Assembly: GCF_003149515.1 (NCBI RefSeq)
Contig: NZ_CP029145.1
Span: 558,001-622,000, forward strand
Length of the DNA stretch: 64,000 nucleotides
Direction of reading: 5' to 3'
Source: Hymenobacter nivis
Lineage (GTDB): Bacteria; Bacteroidota; Bacteroidia; Cytophagales; Hymenobacteraceae
The notes beneath the pieces were generated by a model. It searched no databases and was not told the origin of the DNA. It saw nothing but the letters and a program-made list of their open reading frames with translations. The position numbers and the translations under genes are program-made. Below are positions 57,397 through 64,000 of this stretch, piece by piece (position 1 is the first letter of the stretch; the number at the start of each line of letters is the position of its first letter).

Positions 57397-57867
57397 TTAT
57401 TCCACCACTACCTGCGTGCCCAACTCAAAATGCATGTGCGGGTCGAAGCGAACCGGGAACGGCCGCGCCTCGTCGGCCCGGCCCTGCAACAGCACGCGGC
57501 TGCGGCCGTATTCCACGCCGTTGTTATCGAGCAGGCGCACGCGCACAGTGTCGCGGAAAGTGCGTTCAAAAATGACGTAGAGCGAGAGCTGCGGCCGGCC
57601 GGCGCGCACGCTGTCGTCGCCGGCCACAAACGACTTGCCCAGGCGCAGCCCGCGCGCTTGCAAGGCGGCGCTGAGGCCGGTTTGGGCCGCCTCGCGCTGG
57701 GCGCCGGTGGCCAGTCCATCCGCCGCCACCGTGGTCGACTGCCCCGCCGCCTCAGCGGTGTTGCGCAGGGTGTCCTGGGCCGAGTGTTTCCCCCGGTCGC
57801 AGCCAATAAGGCTGAGGATCAGTAAAAAGGCCCCGCCCCGAAATCGAAAGTCAGTAAAATGAAGCAT
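57397..57867 (-). CDS. Hypothetical lipoprotein
   Basis: A 156-residue lipoprotein. The ATG at 57865-57867 starts MLHFTDFRFRGGAFLLILSLIGCDRGK, with lipobox LIGC. The rest has a helical segment (SAQDTLRNTAEAAGQ) and beta strands (PQLSLYVIFERTFRDTVRVRLLDNNGVEYGRSRVLLQG). No family recognised. It lies 76 bp after the AMP nucleosidase gene on the same strand and may be co-transcribed. Confidence 0.7.
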   Translation of the reverse strand: MLHFTDFRFRGGAFLLILSLIGCDRGKHSAQDTLRNTAEAAGQSTTVAADGLATGAQREAAQTGLSAALQARGLRLGKSFVAGDDSVRAGRPQLSLYVIFERTFRDTVRVRLLDNNGVEYGRSRVLLQGRADEARPFPVRFDPHMHFELGTQVVVE

Positions 57868-57943
57868 AAGCGGCCGTCCATAAAATCTATGAAATTCAAA
57901 AAACCTGGGTGACCCAAAGGCCAGCGTAGCCAATCTGGAGCCC

Positions 57944-58714
57944 TTATTCGAACTTCATGTGCTTCACCGACTCGCCCGAGTTCTTCAACTCCAGCAGCGA
58001 CTCGATGCCGATGGCCAGGTGCTGCTTCACGAAGTTAGTGGTCACTTTCGAGTCCGATTCCGAGGTTTTCACGCCCTCGGGCGTCATCGGGTTGTCGCTC
58101 ACCAGCAGCAGGGCCCCGTGGGGAATGTCGTTCATGAAGCCACACACGAAAATAGTGGCCGTTTCCATGTCCACGGCCAGGGCCCGCACCCGGCGCAAGT
58201 AGTCCTTGAACTCCTGGTCGTGCTCCCACACCCGGCGGTTAGTGGTGTACACGGTGCCGGTGTAGTAGTCCAGCTCGTGCTTCTTAATCATCGACGAAAC
58301 CGCGCGTTGCAGGCGGAAGGAGGGCAGGGCCGGAATCTCCTTGGGCAGGTAGTCGTCGGAAGTACCGTCGCCGCGAATGGCGGCAATGGGCAGCACCAAG
58401 TCGCCGAGTTTGGTCTTTTTCAGGCCCCCGCACTTGCCCAAAAATAGCGCCGCCTTGGGCTTGACGGCCGAGAGCAGGTCCATCACCGTGGCCGCCATCG
58501 GCGAGCCCATGCCGAAATTAATGATGGTGATGCCGTCCGCCGTGGCCGACTGCATCGGCTTATCGAGTCCGCGCACCTCCACGCCGAACTGCTCGGCAAA
58601 CATATACACGTAGTTGCTGAAATTAGTGAGCAGGATGTACTGCCCGAATTCGCCGAGCGGTACGCCCGTGTAGCGTGGTAGCCAGTTGTTTACGATTTCT
58701 TCTTTGGTCTTCAT
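57944..58714 (-). CDS. amn: AMP nucleosidase (short form)
   Basis: A 256-residue enzyme that splits AMP into adenine and ribose 5-phosphate. The fold is that of purine nucleoside phosphorylases: IINFGMGSPMAATVMDLLS, ALFLGKCGGLKKTKLGDLVLPIAAIRGDGTSDDYLP and the substrate-binding AVDMETATIFVCGF. The catalytic Asp is in LLLVSDNPMTPEGVK. Bacteroidota carry this single-domain form, unlike the ~480-residue E. coli enzyme. The ATG at 58712-58714 gives MKTKEEIVNNWLPRYTG. Confidence 0.95.
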   Translation of the reverse strand: MKTKEEIVNNWLPRYTGVPLGEFGQYILLTNFSNYVYMFAEQFGVEVRGLDKPMQSATADGITIINFGMGSPMAATVMDLLSAVKPKAALFLGKCGGLKKTKLGDLVLPIAAIRGDGTSDDYLPKEIPALPSFRLQRAVSSMIKKHELDYYTGTVYTTNRRVWEHDQEFKDYLRRVRALAVDMETATIFVCGFMNDIPHGALLLVSDNPMTPEGVKTSESDSKVTTNFVKQHLAIGIESLLELKNSGESVKHMKFE

Positions 58715-58905
58715 GGGGGCAAATGAGCGAATTGGTGAGTTGGCGAATGAGTGAAGTGGGAAAAGAGTGAAGTGGTACGGGGCCGGATAGTGGATCGGTG
58801 GATAATTCACTCACTCGCCACCTCACTCGTTGAAAACAAAAAAACCGCCGCCCCTGAGGGGTACGGCGGCACGGCGGGCAGCTCCTGAAACGCGGCGGCC
58901 CCCCG

Positions 58906-58913
58906 TACCTTTG
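58906..58913 (+). promoter_or_regulatory. -7 box of the HsdR-N gene
   Basis: TACCTTTG, six bases before the ATG at 58920. The GGAGGTG just before the ATG would then lie at or before the transcription start. Confidence 0.55.
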
Positions 58914-58919
58914 GAGGTG

Positions 58920-59390
58920 ATGCAAGAGTTGGACCTGCCGCCTTTCGAAGCCAAACTTACGCAATCGGCCACAAACCAGCCGCTTATTTGGGATGGGCTC
59001 CGGCGCAAGCACGTGGTGCTCACGCCCGAGGAGTGGGTGCGCCAGCACGTGGTGCACTACCTGGCGGGCCATCTGGGCTACCCGCGCGGCCTGCTGGCCC
59101 TGGAGCGCGGCCTGCGCTACAACCAGCGCCAGAAGCGCACTGACCTGCTGGCCCTGGGCCCCACCGGCCAGCCCCTGCTGCTGGTCGAGTGCAAGGCCCC
59201 GCACGTGGCCATTGACGCGGCCGTGGCCCGGCAGGCCACTACCTACAACCAAACAGTGGGGGCTCCGCTGCTGCTGCTCACCAACGGCCTGGTGCACTAC
59301 TGCTGGCAGGTCGATTTCGCGGCCCGCACCAACGAGCGGCTCAACGAAATTCCAGGCTTTGCGGCAGCCGTGGCGCTGGCTGGGCCGTAA
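58920..59390 (+). CDS. Solo type I restriction HsdR N-terminal-like nuclease domain
   Basis: A 156-residue protein of the HsdR_N (PD-(D/E)XK) type found alone in many Bacteroidota. Catalytic residues fit KRTDLLAL (Asp) and LLLVECKAPHVAI (Glu-x-Lys); the segments VRQHVVHYL and ARQATTYNQTVGAPLLLLTNGL complete the fold. No helicase, HsdM or HsdS gene is nearby, so it is not a restriction system by itself. The ATG at 58920 is backed by GGAGGTG. Function unknown; a nuclease in repair or defence is possible. Confidence 0.88.
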   Translation: MQELDLPPFEAKLTQSATNQPLIWDGLRRKHVVLTPEEWVRQHVVHYLAGHLGYPRGLLALERGLRYNQRQKRTDLLALGPTGQPLLLVECKAPHVAIDAAVARQATTYNQTVGAPLLLLTNGLVHYCWQVDFAARTNERLNEIPGFAAAVALAGP

Positions 59391-59604
59391 TGCCCTTAGT
59401 TGCTAGTGGTCAGTTGTTCGTTATTAGATATCCGAGATTTTTATCAGTAAAGCTGTTTAGGAAGTCGTCAGACCGTCATGCTCATCTGACGTTCAATTTC
59501 GAATTTCCAGACTTCCTAAACAGCTTTAGTGATTTCCGGCGAGCAGCTGCACCAAAAGCTACATGACAACTGACAACGAAAAATTGACAACTAAAACTTA
59601 CCCC
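59391..59604. repeat. Gap with 19-bp-arm palindrome and family A relic
   Basis: TAAAGCTGTTTAGGAAGTC (59448-59466) pairs perfectly with 59510-59528; the loop holds GACCGTCATGCTCATCTGAC, part of family A. Short ACAACTGACAAC repeats follow. Confidence 0.6.
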
Positions 59605-60462
59605 ATGCAATTATTCCGCTTCGGCCCGCGGGGGCACGAGCAGCCCGGCGTGCGCACCGCCGCCGGCCAGCGCCTCGACGTGTCGGCGTTTGGCGAAGAC
59701 TACCACGAGGCCTTTTTCGCCACCGATGGCCCGGTCCGCCTCGCCGCCTGGCTGGGGCCCCACGCCGCTCAGTGCCCCGAAGTGCCCGCCGAAGCCCGCC
59801 TGGGCAGCTGCGTGGCGCGGCCGTCCAAAATTGTGTGCATTGGCCTGAACTACCGCGACCACAGCGCCGAAACCGGCCTGGGCCTGCCCACCGAACCCGT
59901 ATTTTTCCTCAAGGCCACCTCCGCCTTGTGCGGGCCCCACGACGATGTGGTGCTGCCCCGCGGCGCCGAAAAGCTCGACTGGGAAGCCGAGTTGGCCTTT
60001 GTCATCGGTAAGTTAGCATCCTACGTAGCAGAAGCCGATGCACTGGGCCACATCGCCGGCTACACCATCCTCAACGACTACAGCGAGCGGGCCCACCAGC
60101 TGGAGCGCGGCGGGCAGTGGACCAAGGGTAAAAGCGCCGACACCTTTGCGCCGTTGGGGCCCTACCTCACGCTAGCCGCCGACGTGCCCGACCCCGAAAA
60201 CCTGCGCATCTGGCTCACCGTGAACGGCGCCACCAAGCAGGAAGCCACCACCGCCGACCTGGTGTTCGGGCTGGCCAAAATCATCAGCTACGTCAGTGAG
60301 TTCATGACTTTGCTGCCCGGCGACGTCATCTCCACCGGCAGCCCGGCCGGTACGGGCATGGGCCTGCACCCACCGCAGTACCTGCGCGCCGGCGACGTGG
60401 TGGCGCTAGGCATCGAAGGCCTGGGCGAGCAGCGCCAGCGCGTAGCGGCGTTTCCGGGGTAA
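59605..60462 (+). CDS. Fumarylacetoacetate hydrolase family protein
   Basis: A 285-residue enzyme of the FAH superfamily, which cleaves or hydrates 2-oxo or 1,3-dioxo acids using Mg2+ or Mn2+. Catalytic segments: KIVCIGLNYRDHSAETG, PVFFLKATSALCGPHDDV, LDWEAELAFVIGK (metal-binding Glu pair), GYTILNDYSERAHQ and PGDVISTGSPAGTGMG. The ATG at 59605 gives the usual MQLFRFGPRG start. Candidate activities are fumarylpyruvate hydrolase, oxaloacetate decarboxylase or ureidoglycolate lyase; context does not decide. Confidence 0.92.
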   Translation: MQLFRFGPRGHEQPGVRTAAGQRLDVSAFGEDYHEAFFATDGPVRLAAWLGPHAAQCPEVPAEARLGSCVARPSKIVCIGLNYRDHSAETGLGLPTEPVFFLKATSALCGPHDDVVLPRGAEKLDWEAELAFVIGKLASYVAEADALGHIAGYTILNDYSERAHQLERGGQWTKGKSADTFAPLGPYLTLAADVPDPENLRIWLTVNGATKQEATTADLVFGLAKIISYVSEFMTLLPGDVISTGSPAGTGMGLHPPQYLRAGDVVALGIEGLGEQRQRVAAFPG

Positions 60463-60681
60463 TTGCCGGGGTCCCACGGCGGCCTTTCGGCAATGATGCA
60501 ACGATTAGCGGGCAGCCGGCGAAAAGCCAGCAGCTCGCGCCGGCGATTATCCGTAAGCACTGCGCATAAGCGGCGGCTAATTTCCACGGGTTGACGTGAG
60601 CAAGCGCGCCCCCGAATACCCCGGCTGAGTAGTGGCCTTCACCAGCGGCGACCGCAAGGCAGGGTAGGCAGGCCGTAAAAA

Positions 60682-60720
60682 GAAAAGGCCTCCCCGATAT
60701 AGCATCGGGGAGGCCTTTTC
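60682..60720. terminator. Bidirectional terminator
   Basis: GAAAAGGCCTCCCCGAT pairs with ATCGGGGAGGCCTTTTC. It lies between the convergent FAH-family and ald genes and has A/T flanks for both strands. Confidence 0.8.
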
Positions 60721-60822
60721 TGTAGCGCGAACTTTGGAGTTCGCGCCGCTGCACGGTAACCGTTCAGCGTTCAATCGGCAGGACGAAGCGAGCGCCGCGA
60801 ACTACAAAGTTCGTGCTACAGT
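60720..60822. repeat. Imperfect palindrome next to the terminator
   Basis: CTGTAGCGCGAACTTTGGAG... pairs with a right arm ending ACAAAGTTCGTGCTACAG. The loop contains CGTTCAGCGTTCAATCGG. The rest of the gap (60463-60681) shows nothing recognisable. Confidence 0.65.
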
Positions 60823-60832
60823 GCGCTGTTAA

Positions 60833-61960
60833 CTAAGCCGTTACGGGCTCCAGCACGTGGGCTACGTCCACCAGGGGCAGGCCCCAGGCTTCGGCCACGC
60901 CTTTGTAAACGACCTCGCCGTGCACCACGTTCAGGCCAAGGCGCAGGGCGGCGTCCTGGCGGCAAGCGGCCTGCCAGCCCAGGTTGGCCAGCTTCACGGC
61001 GTAAGGCAGCGTGGCGTTGGTGAGGGCCAGGGTGGAGGTGTAGGGTACCGCGCCGGGCATGTTGGCCACGCAGTAGTGCACCACGTCGTCGATGATGAAG
61101 GTCGGGTCTTCGTGAGTGGTGGGGCGGCAGGTTTCGATGCAGCCGCCCTGGTCCACAGCCACGTCCACGAGCACGGTGCCGGGGCGCATGGTTTTCAGCA
61201 TATCGCGCGTGATGAGGTGCGGGGCCTTGGCGCCCGGAATCAGCACCGCGCCCACCACCAGGTCGGTGGTTTTAATGGCTTCGCGGATATTATACTCGTT
61301 AGAATACTGCGTCACCACGTTTTTCGGCATGAAGTCGTCGAGTTCGCGCAGGCGGTTCAGGTTGATGTCCATAATGGTGACCTGGGCCCCCAGGCCCGCG
61401 GCCACCTTGGCTGCCTGCGTGCCCACGATGCCCGCGCCGAGCACCAGCACGTGTGCCGGCTTCACGCCGGGTACGCCGCCGAGCAGAATGCCGCGGCCTT
61501 TCAGGGGTTTCTCTAGGTACTTGGCGCCTTCCTGGGGAGCCATGCGGCCGGCCACTTCGCTCATGGGGATGAGCAGGGGCAGGGCGCGGTTGGGCAGCTC
61601 CACGGTTTCATAGGCCAGGCAGATGGCCTTGCGCTCGATCATGGCGTGGGTCAGGGCCTCGCCGCTGGCAAAGTGGAAGTACGTGAACAGCAGCTGGTTC
61701 TCCTTGATGAGCGGGTATTCCTCAGCAATCGGCTCCTTCACCTTGATGATCATATCGGCCTGCCCGTACACGTCGGCAATGGTGGGTAGCAGTTGCGCCC
61801 CCGCCTGCTCGTAATCAGCGTCGTCGAAGCCGCTGCCGCCGCCGGCCCCGGCTTGCACCAGCAGCGTGTGGCCGTGCTTGCGCAGCTCGGCTACGCCAGC
61901 GGGCGTGAGGCCCACGCGGTTTTCATTGTTTTTAATTTCCTTGGGAACGCCGATAATCAT
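60833..61960 (-). CDS. ald: Alanine dehydrogenase
   Basis: A 375-residue NAD-dependent enzyme interconverting alanine and pyruvate plus ammonia. The ATG at 61958-61960 gives [22 protein letters not shown]. Active-site residues are Lys in MIIKVKEP and His in FTYFHFAS; the Rossmann motif is [38 protein letters not shown] and [22 protein letters not shown] are standard. The gene is monocistronic, ending at a palindrome and terminator. Confidence 0.97.
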   Translation of the reverse strand: MIIGVPKEIKNNENRVGLTPAGVAELRKHGHTLLVQAGAGGGSGFDDADYEQAGAQLLPTIADVYGQADMIIKVKEPIAEEYPLIKENQLLFTYFHFASGEALTHAMIERKAICLAYETVELPNRALPLLIPMSEVAGRMAPQEGAKYLEKPLKGRGILLGGVPGVKPAHVLVLGAGIVGTQAAKVAAGLGAQVTIMDINLNRLRELDDFMPKNVVTQYSNEYNIREAIKTTDLVVGAVLIPGAKAPHLITRDMLKTMRPGTVLVDVAVDQGGCIETCRPTTHEDPTFIIDDVVHYCVANMPGAVPYTSTLALTNATLPYAVKLANLGWQAACRQDAALRLGLNVVHGEVVYKGVAEAWGLPLVDVAHVLEPVTA

Positions 61961-62638
61961 AACGAAAATGGGTGGGATGAAGGGGAGGTGGAGGCGCCAA
62001 AACGGCACGTAAAGATAGGGCCCCAACGGCCCGTAGCGGCGAAAAGTGCCGCCCATCGGCTCGTCCTGGCCCAAATCTTTTTCTGGCTTCTTGGAAGTAA
62101 TGCAAGCATGCTTTTGGTCAACTCATCCCACTTAGAGAGTGGCAAAATGGCTAGGAAAATACCCAAAAAATCCTCCTGGCCGTGCGGCAAGGGTTCTCCT
62201 TACACCTAAACAAATCTATGCGCCAGAGCAGTTTCCAGGTTGATGTGCATACCTATTTGCGGTGTAGGGGCGGGGCTTGCCCCCGCCCGAATCATTGAAC
62301 GGTGACCGTGGCAACAATTTGGGCGGGGGCAAGCCCCACCTCTACCGGAACAGCGATGTATACCAACCTGGGAGCCGCTCCAAGGCTACCAAAAGCACCT
62401 GCCAAGCCATACTAGGCAGCTGCCGGTCCGTCGGCTTTTTCAGCCGGCCAACCAATTATTGTTAGGGAGAATAAGCGGATACCGGCCAACCGGCCAACCG
62501 GCCGCAATAACTGGCCGCCCGGACCGAATACTGGTCCGAAAGCCGCAAAAGCGCCCCGTCATTCGCCTATACCGCCGCAAGCGCGCGGCCGTGCCGAGGT
62601 GCAATAAGCCCTTGCATCCGTGCGGTGCGGCCACCAAC
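61961..62638. other. Gene-free interval with family B and C repeats
   Basis: No credible gene in 678 bp. A family B palindrome occupies about 62229-62375 (core GGGGCGGGGCTTGCCCCCGCCC; outer arms CCAGGTTGATGTGCATACC and a diverged complement). A family C fragment lies near 62425-62460 (GGTCCGTCGGCTTTTTCAGCCGGCC). GGCCAACC follows in short tandem (about 62482-62502). Confidence 0.6.
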
Positions 62639-63067
62639 TTATGGCCGCCCCTGCACAAATGGAAAACCTGGCCGGCCCAGCGCGCTCCGTAATAGTTGCA
62701 ATGGCAACGGCTCAGCCCACACGTCGGGTAGGGTATTTTTACGGTAGGTCTCCGATAGGTTCCGGTACGGGTCGTAGGGTGGATAGGCCCAGACGCCGGT
62801 TAGGTCGCGGCGTGGCGCCGGTTCCTCAGTACACAAGGAGTGAGTCGCAGAAACTGGCAGCGGGGTAAAGGCCGCTGCCGCTCGTACCGTAGGGATAAGG
62901 GTTACTGCTGGCAAGGCAGGCACCGGGCCACCGGGTAGTAGCACCAAGCTAAGGCGTGGTTCGTTCGTCGGATGGCGGAGAAAGTAAGCTGGTCCGGGCT
63001 GGTTTTGGGCCACTGCTGCCAGGGAGAAGCTAAAACAAGCAGCTAGCAGCAGGGCGCGAATACGCAT
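62639..63067 (-). CDS. Hypothetical exported protein
   Basis: A 142-residue exported protein. The ATG at 63065-63067 gives MRIRALLLAACFSFSLAAVAQ, a signal peptide with AVAQ cleavage site. The mature part is Pro-rich (GGPVPALPAVTLIPTV) and ends YPPYDPYRNLSETYRKNTLPDVWAEPLPLQLLRSALG. No family recognised. Upstream is a short AT-rich region (63090-63185), as for other exported-protein genes here. Confidence 0.6.
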   Translation of the reverse strand: MRIRALLLAACFSFSLAAVAQNQPGPAYFLRHPTNEPRLSLVLLPGGPVPALPAVTLIPTVRAAAAFTPLPVSATHSLCTEEPAPRRDLTGVWAYPPYDPYRNLSETYRKNTLPDVWAEPLPLQLLRSALGRPGFPFVQGRP

Positions 63068-63197
63068 AGGATGGTAGGCAAAAGGCAAGCAAAAGTTGAC
63101 GCTGGCAATTGCATAAATTTACATATAATAATTTAACCATTAATTATTGGCTTTCTTATTGATGATTAGTTTGTTGCACCCGAATTAATGCAGGCCA

Positions 63198-63684
63198 GTT
63201 ACTTAGCCGGGTGTTTCACCCGCTGCCATCAGCGCGCCCAAATCGAGGGGATGAGTGTACATGGTGAGGCCGCCGGCTGCGTCGCGGGGCCAGGCGGCCG
63301 GTGCCGGTCCCAGCACAGCTCCAGGCCGTTGCCGTCGGGGGCGTTGAGGTACTCGGTTCCGACACGCCGTGGTCGGCCGCGCCGCTCAGCGGGTAGCCGG
63401 CCGCCACCAGCCGGCCCACCACGCGGCCCAGGTTGGCGCGGGTGGGGTAGAGCAGGGCGGCGTGGTAGAGGCCCGCCGCGCCCTGGGTGCGCGCCGGGGC
63501 CCCGCCCAGGCTGTTTCGGGTGTTCAGTCCGATATGGTGATGGTAGCCCCTGGCTCCCAAAAAAGCGGCCTGCTCGCCGTAACGCTGCTGCAATTCAAAG
63601 CCCAGCAGGCCCTGGTAAAATGCCAGCGCCCGGTCGGTGACTTGCAAATGCACGTGGCCCACTTGGGCCCCAGCTATTGGGCGT
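63198..63684 (-). pseudogene. VOC/glyoxalase-family protein, frameshifted
   Basis: A glyoxalase/bleomycin-resistance fold is spelled in three frames. The first frame, GHVHLQVTDRALAFYQGLLGFELQQRYGEQAAFLGARGYHHHIGLNT, runs to HGVSE. A shift near 63355 gives YLNAPDGNGLELCWDRH, and a second shift near 63305 gives WPRDAAGGLTMYTHPLDLGALM up to a stop near 63200. The usual metal-binding His and Glu are present across the pieces. There is no ATG at the 5' end; it abuts the stop of the aldo/keto reductase gene. Either a broken gene or two assembly indels. Confidence 0.7.
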
Positions 63685-64000
63685 TTAAGCCGCGGCTGTG
63701 TCCGCTGGCTTCTGCAAAATCTGCTCGATGCGGGCCAGTTCGTCGGCGCTGAAATTCAGGTTCTGGAGGCAGTGCAGCGAGTCGGCGAGCTGGGCGGGGC
63801 GGCTGGCTCCTACCAGCACGGAGGTCACCCGGTCGTCCTTCAGCAGCCAGGCCAGGGCCATTTGGGCCAGGCTCTGGCCGCGGGCCTGAGCTACCGTATT
63901 CAGCTGCTGGAGCTGGGCCACCACGGTGGGCGTCACCTGCTCGCGCTGCAAAAAGCCCGTGCTGCTAGCCGCCCGCGAGTCGTCGGGGATACCCTGTAAG
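63685..64000 (-). CDS. Aldo/keto reductase, YghZ-like (partial, N-terminus outside window)
   Basis: C-terminal ~104 residues of an aldo/keto reductase. GIPDDSRAASSTGFLQREQVTP, LNTVAQARGQSLAQMALAWLLKDDRVTSVLVGAS and NFSADELARIEQIL closely follow the E. coli L-glyceraldehyde-3-phosphate reductase YghZ (AKR14). The catalytic Asp-Tyr-Lys-His residues lie outside the window. The frame is open to base 64000. It likely runs ahead of the glyoxalase remnant in one operon, which would fit aldehyde or methylglyoxal detoxification (inference). Confidence 0.88.
   Translation of the reverse strand, partial: LQGIPDDSRAASSTGFLQREQVTPTVVAQLQQLNTVAQARGQSLAQMALAWLLKDDRVTSVLVGASRPAQLADSLHCLQNLNFSADELARIEQILQKPADTAAA

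Noticed and set aside
58920..59390. Type I restriction-modification locus
   Set aside because: Only an HsdR N-terminal-like domain is present; no hsdM, hsdS or helicase gene in the flanks.

Overview
This window looks like a chromosomal segment of a GC-rich Bacteroidota bacterium close to Hymenobacter (family Hymenobacteraceae). I infer this from T9SS sorting domains (type A and B), a SusC/OMP-type TonB receptor, YwqK-type MORN proteins, DUF4290 next to murA, DUF3109, a short-form AMP nucleosidase, and Bacteroidota promoters (TAnnTTTG -7 box) upstream of tRNAs and housekeeping genes. The assignment rests on sequence features I can read; no database search was run.

Layout. 1-19.2 kb is mostly on the minus strand: a partial TlpA-like thioredoxin, a type B T9SS protein, a histidine ammonia-lyase homologue without the MIO tripeptide, a complete IS element (4335-5384), hisS, a serine hydrolase, a DUF2268-like protease, a TraB/ChaN-like protein, a TonB receptor, a YwqK/MORN protein, a thiolase and BatB-BatC. 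19.2-30.1 kb is housekeeping: three tRNAs (Ser, Pro, Arg), gyrB, a frameshifted WYL regulator, ppk1 facing a Ppx/GppA phosphatase, a Sir2 deacylase and topA. 30.3-37.6 kb is a chemosensory operon: a soluble receptor with a long poly-HAMP array, then CheW, CheY, a CheA without a P2 domain, and a CheC/CheX-like phosphatase. 37.7-48.0 kb has an agmatinase-family enzyme, a small four-TM protein, murA (Asp at the usual catalytic Cys), DUF4290, pcrA/uvrD, DUF3109, mqo, a type I asparaginase and tRNA-Ser(GGA). 48.2-64 kb is looser: T9SS protein genes, 1.8 kb of eroded sequence, a DUF2254 gene broken by three in-frame TAG codons, a UMF1-type MFS transporter, DinB, an amidohydrolase, AMP nucleosidase, a solo HsdR-N nuclease domain, an FAH-family hydrolase, alanine dehydrogenase, a frameshifted glyoxalase and a partial aldo/keto reductase.

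Intergenic DNA is full of palindromic repeats. Family A (TCATGCTGAGCGCAG...) occurs at least seven times plus degenerate copies. Two of those copies lie inside a 161-bp element with terminal inverted repeats that share a core with the ends of the resident IS. Families B and C and several unrelated perfect palindromes (25, 33 and 39 bp arms) fill other gaps, and one family C copy truncates a T9SS gene.

The most interesting items are the poly-HAMP chemoreceptor, whose 92-residue module resembles that of fungal Os-1/Nik1 kinases; the MIO-less ammonia-lyase homologue; the multi-amber DUF2254 gene; and the IS-related 161-bp mobile element.
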